From assembly GCA_031554275.1 (NCBI GenBank), contig JAVBKB010000108.1, positions 1-6,343 of the forward strand: a stretch of 6,343 bases of DNA, read 5' to 3'. The notes beneath the pieces are model-generated. The model did not search any database, was not told where the DNA came from, and saw only the letters and a list, made by a program, of their open reading frames with translations. Positions within the stretch are counted from its first letter, which is position 1. Every line of letters begins with the position of its first letter. Below, in pieces: positions 5,700-6,343 of the stretch. The position numbers and the translations under genes are program-made. The DNA is from JAVBKB01 sp031554275 (GTDB lineage: Bacteria; Bacillota; Bacilli; JARBTR01).

Positions 5700-6343
5700 A
5701 TGTATTTCCCAAGTATTGAATCCGTAACTGATTATTTAGAAAAGAAGAAATTTTCCTTAGGAATAGACTTCGGGCTAGCTCGAATGGAATCTGCCTGCAA
5801 AACCCTTGGTCACCCAGAGCATCAACTTAAAGTGATTCATTTTGCAGGTTCTAATGGAAAAGGCTCTACACTTCATTATACGAAAGAAATCCTCATTTCC
5901 CAAGGATATTCGGTAGGTAGCTTTACATCACCAGCTCAGAATAAGATAACAGATCAAATTTCAATCAATCATCAGACCATTACAGATAATGATTTTCTAG
6001 AGGTTGCCAACACCATTTTCGCTAGAATTGGTTTGGACAATATGTTGACTGAGTTTGAATGGTTTACCCTGATTGCACTATGTTTCTTTGCCACAAAAAG
6101 ATTGGATTTCGTGCTTATTGAAACAGGGATGGGTGGGAGACTTGATGCCACAAATGTTGTTACGCCACTTGTTTCAGTTATCACCAATGTGTCACTAGAG
6201 CACACTGCATTTCTTGGCGATACTCTTGAGAAAATCACAACTGAAAAAGCTGGTATTATCAAAAGCAATAAACCTGTTGTCATCGGTCGAGTAAATGACT
6301 CAGTGAAAGCGGCGATTCAGGCTGTCGCAAATCGTCAAAAGGC
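5700..6343 (+). CDS. folC: Folylpolyglutamate synthase / dihydrofolate synthase, N-terminal part (3' end outside window)
   Basis: Cytoplasmic Mur-ligase-family enzyme that adds glutamate to dihydropteroate and/or extends the gamma-glutamyl tail of folates using ATP. The first 214 codons of about 430 are present, open to the window edge. ATG 5700 is preceded by GAGG at 5689-5692. Visible motifs: LGIDFGLARMESACKTLGHPEH (about residues 20-41, the region before the P-loop), the P-loop FAGSNGKGST (48-57), SFTSPAQNKITDQISIN (74-90, the folate/omega-loop region), ETGMGGRLDATNVV (about 141-154) and ITNVSLEHTAFLGDTLEKI then TEKAGIIK (the Mur-ligase metal-site region). All are intact. It is divergent from the ATP-grasp pair and is separated from valS by the inserted block, so unlike in many Bacillales it cannot be read from the valS transcript. 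Confidence 0.96.
   Translation, partial: MYFPSIESVTDYLEKKKFSLGIDFGLARMESACKTLGHPEHQLKVIHFAGSNGKGSTLHYTKEILISQGYSVGSFTSPAQNKITDQISINHQTITDNDFLEVANTIFARIGLDNMLTEFEWFTLIALCFFATKRLDFVLIETGMGGRLDATNVVTPLVSVITNVSLEHTAFLGDTLEKITTEKAGIIKSNKPVVIGRVNDSVKAAIQAVANRQK

Overview
This window looks like a chromosomal segment of a low-GC Firmicute (Bacillota). Base composition is AT-rich. The ribosome binding sites are strong and GGAGG-like, the promoters are sigma-A-like, and valS and folC lie near each other, as in Bacillales and related groups. I cannot name the genus; Bacillales, possibly Planococcaceae or Listeriaceae-like, is a guess.

Layout, left to right. (1) The 3' end of valS (valyl-tRNA synthetase, + strand) ends at 940, followed at once by a rho-independent terminator. 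(2) A monocistronic + strand gene (1075-2757) with its own promoter encodes a membrane-anchored M28-family metallopeptidase-like protein. It appears to lack the general-base Glu and one zinc-ligand His, so it may be a pseudoprotease. (3) A + strand thiol-type glutathione peroxidase (2967-3497) has its own promoter and a terminator hairpin. (4) A 409-base gap between convergent genes (3498-3906) holds that terminator and a 166-bp nearly palindromic inverted repeat centred at 3679/3680. (5) Two tandem - strand RimK-like ATP-grasp ligases (5659-4745, then 4731-3907) form a tight two-gene operon. (6) The 5' part of folC (folylpolyglutamate/dihydrofolate synthase, + strand) starts at 5700 and runs off the window; it is divergent from the ATP-grasp pair with only 40 bases between the start codons chosen here.

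In many Bacillales folC directly follows valS. Here about 4.8 kb of accessory genes separate them: a membrane peptidase homologue, a peroxidase, a palindromic repeat and an ATP-grasp pair. This suggests an insertion or rearrangement at a conserved junction. The ATP-grasp pair is the most system-like unit, with two paralogous carboxylate-amine ligases that differ at a metal-binding position, but no substrate or precursor peptide can be read from the sequence. The strongest unusual observations are the active-site substitutions in the M28 protein, the long inverted repeat, and the paired ATP-grasp ligases.
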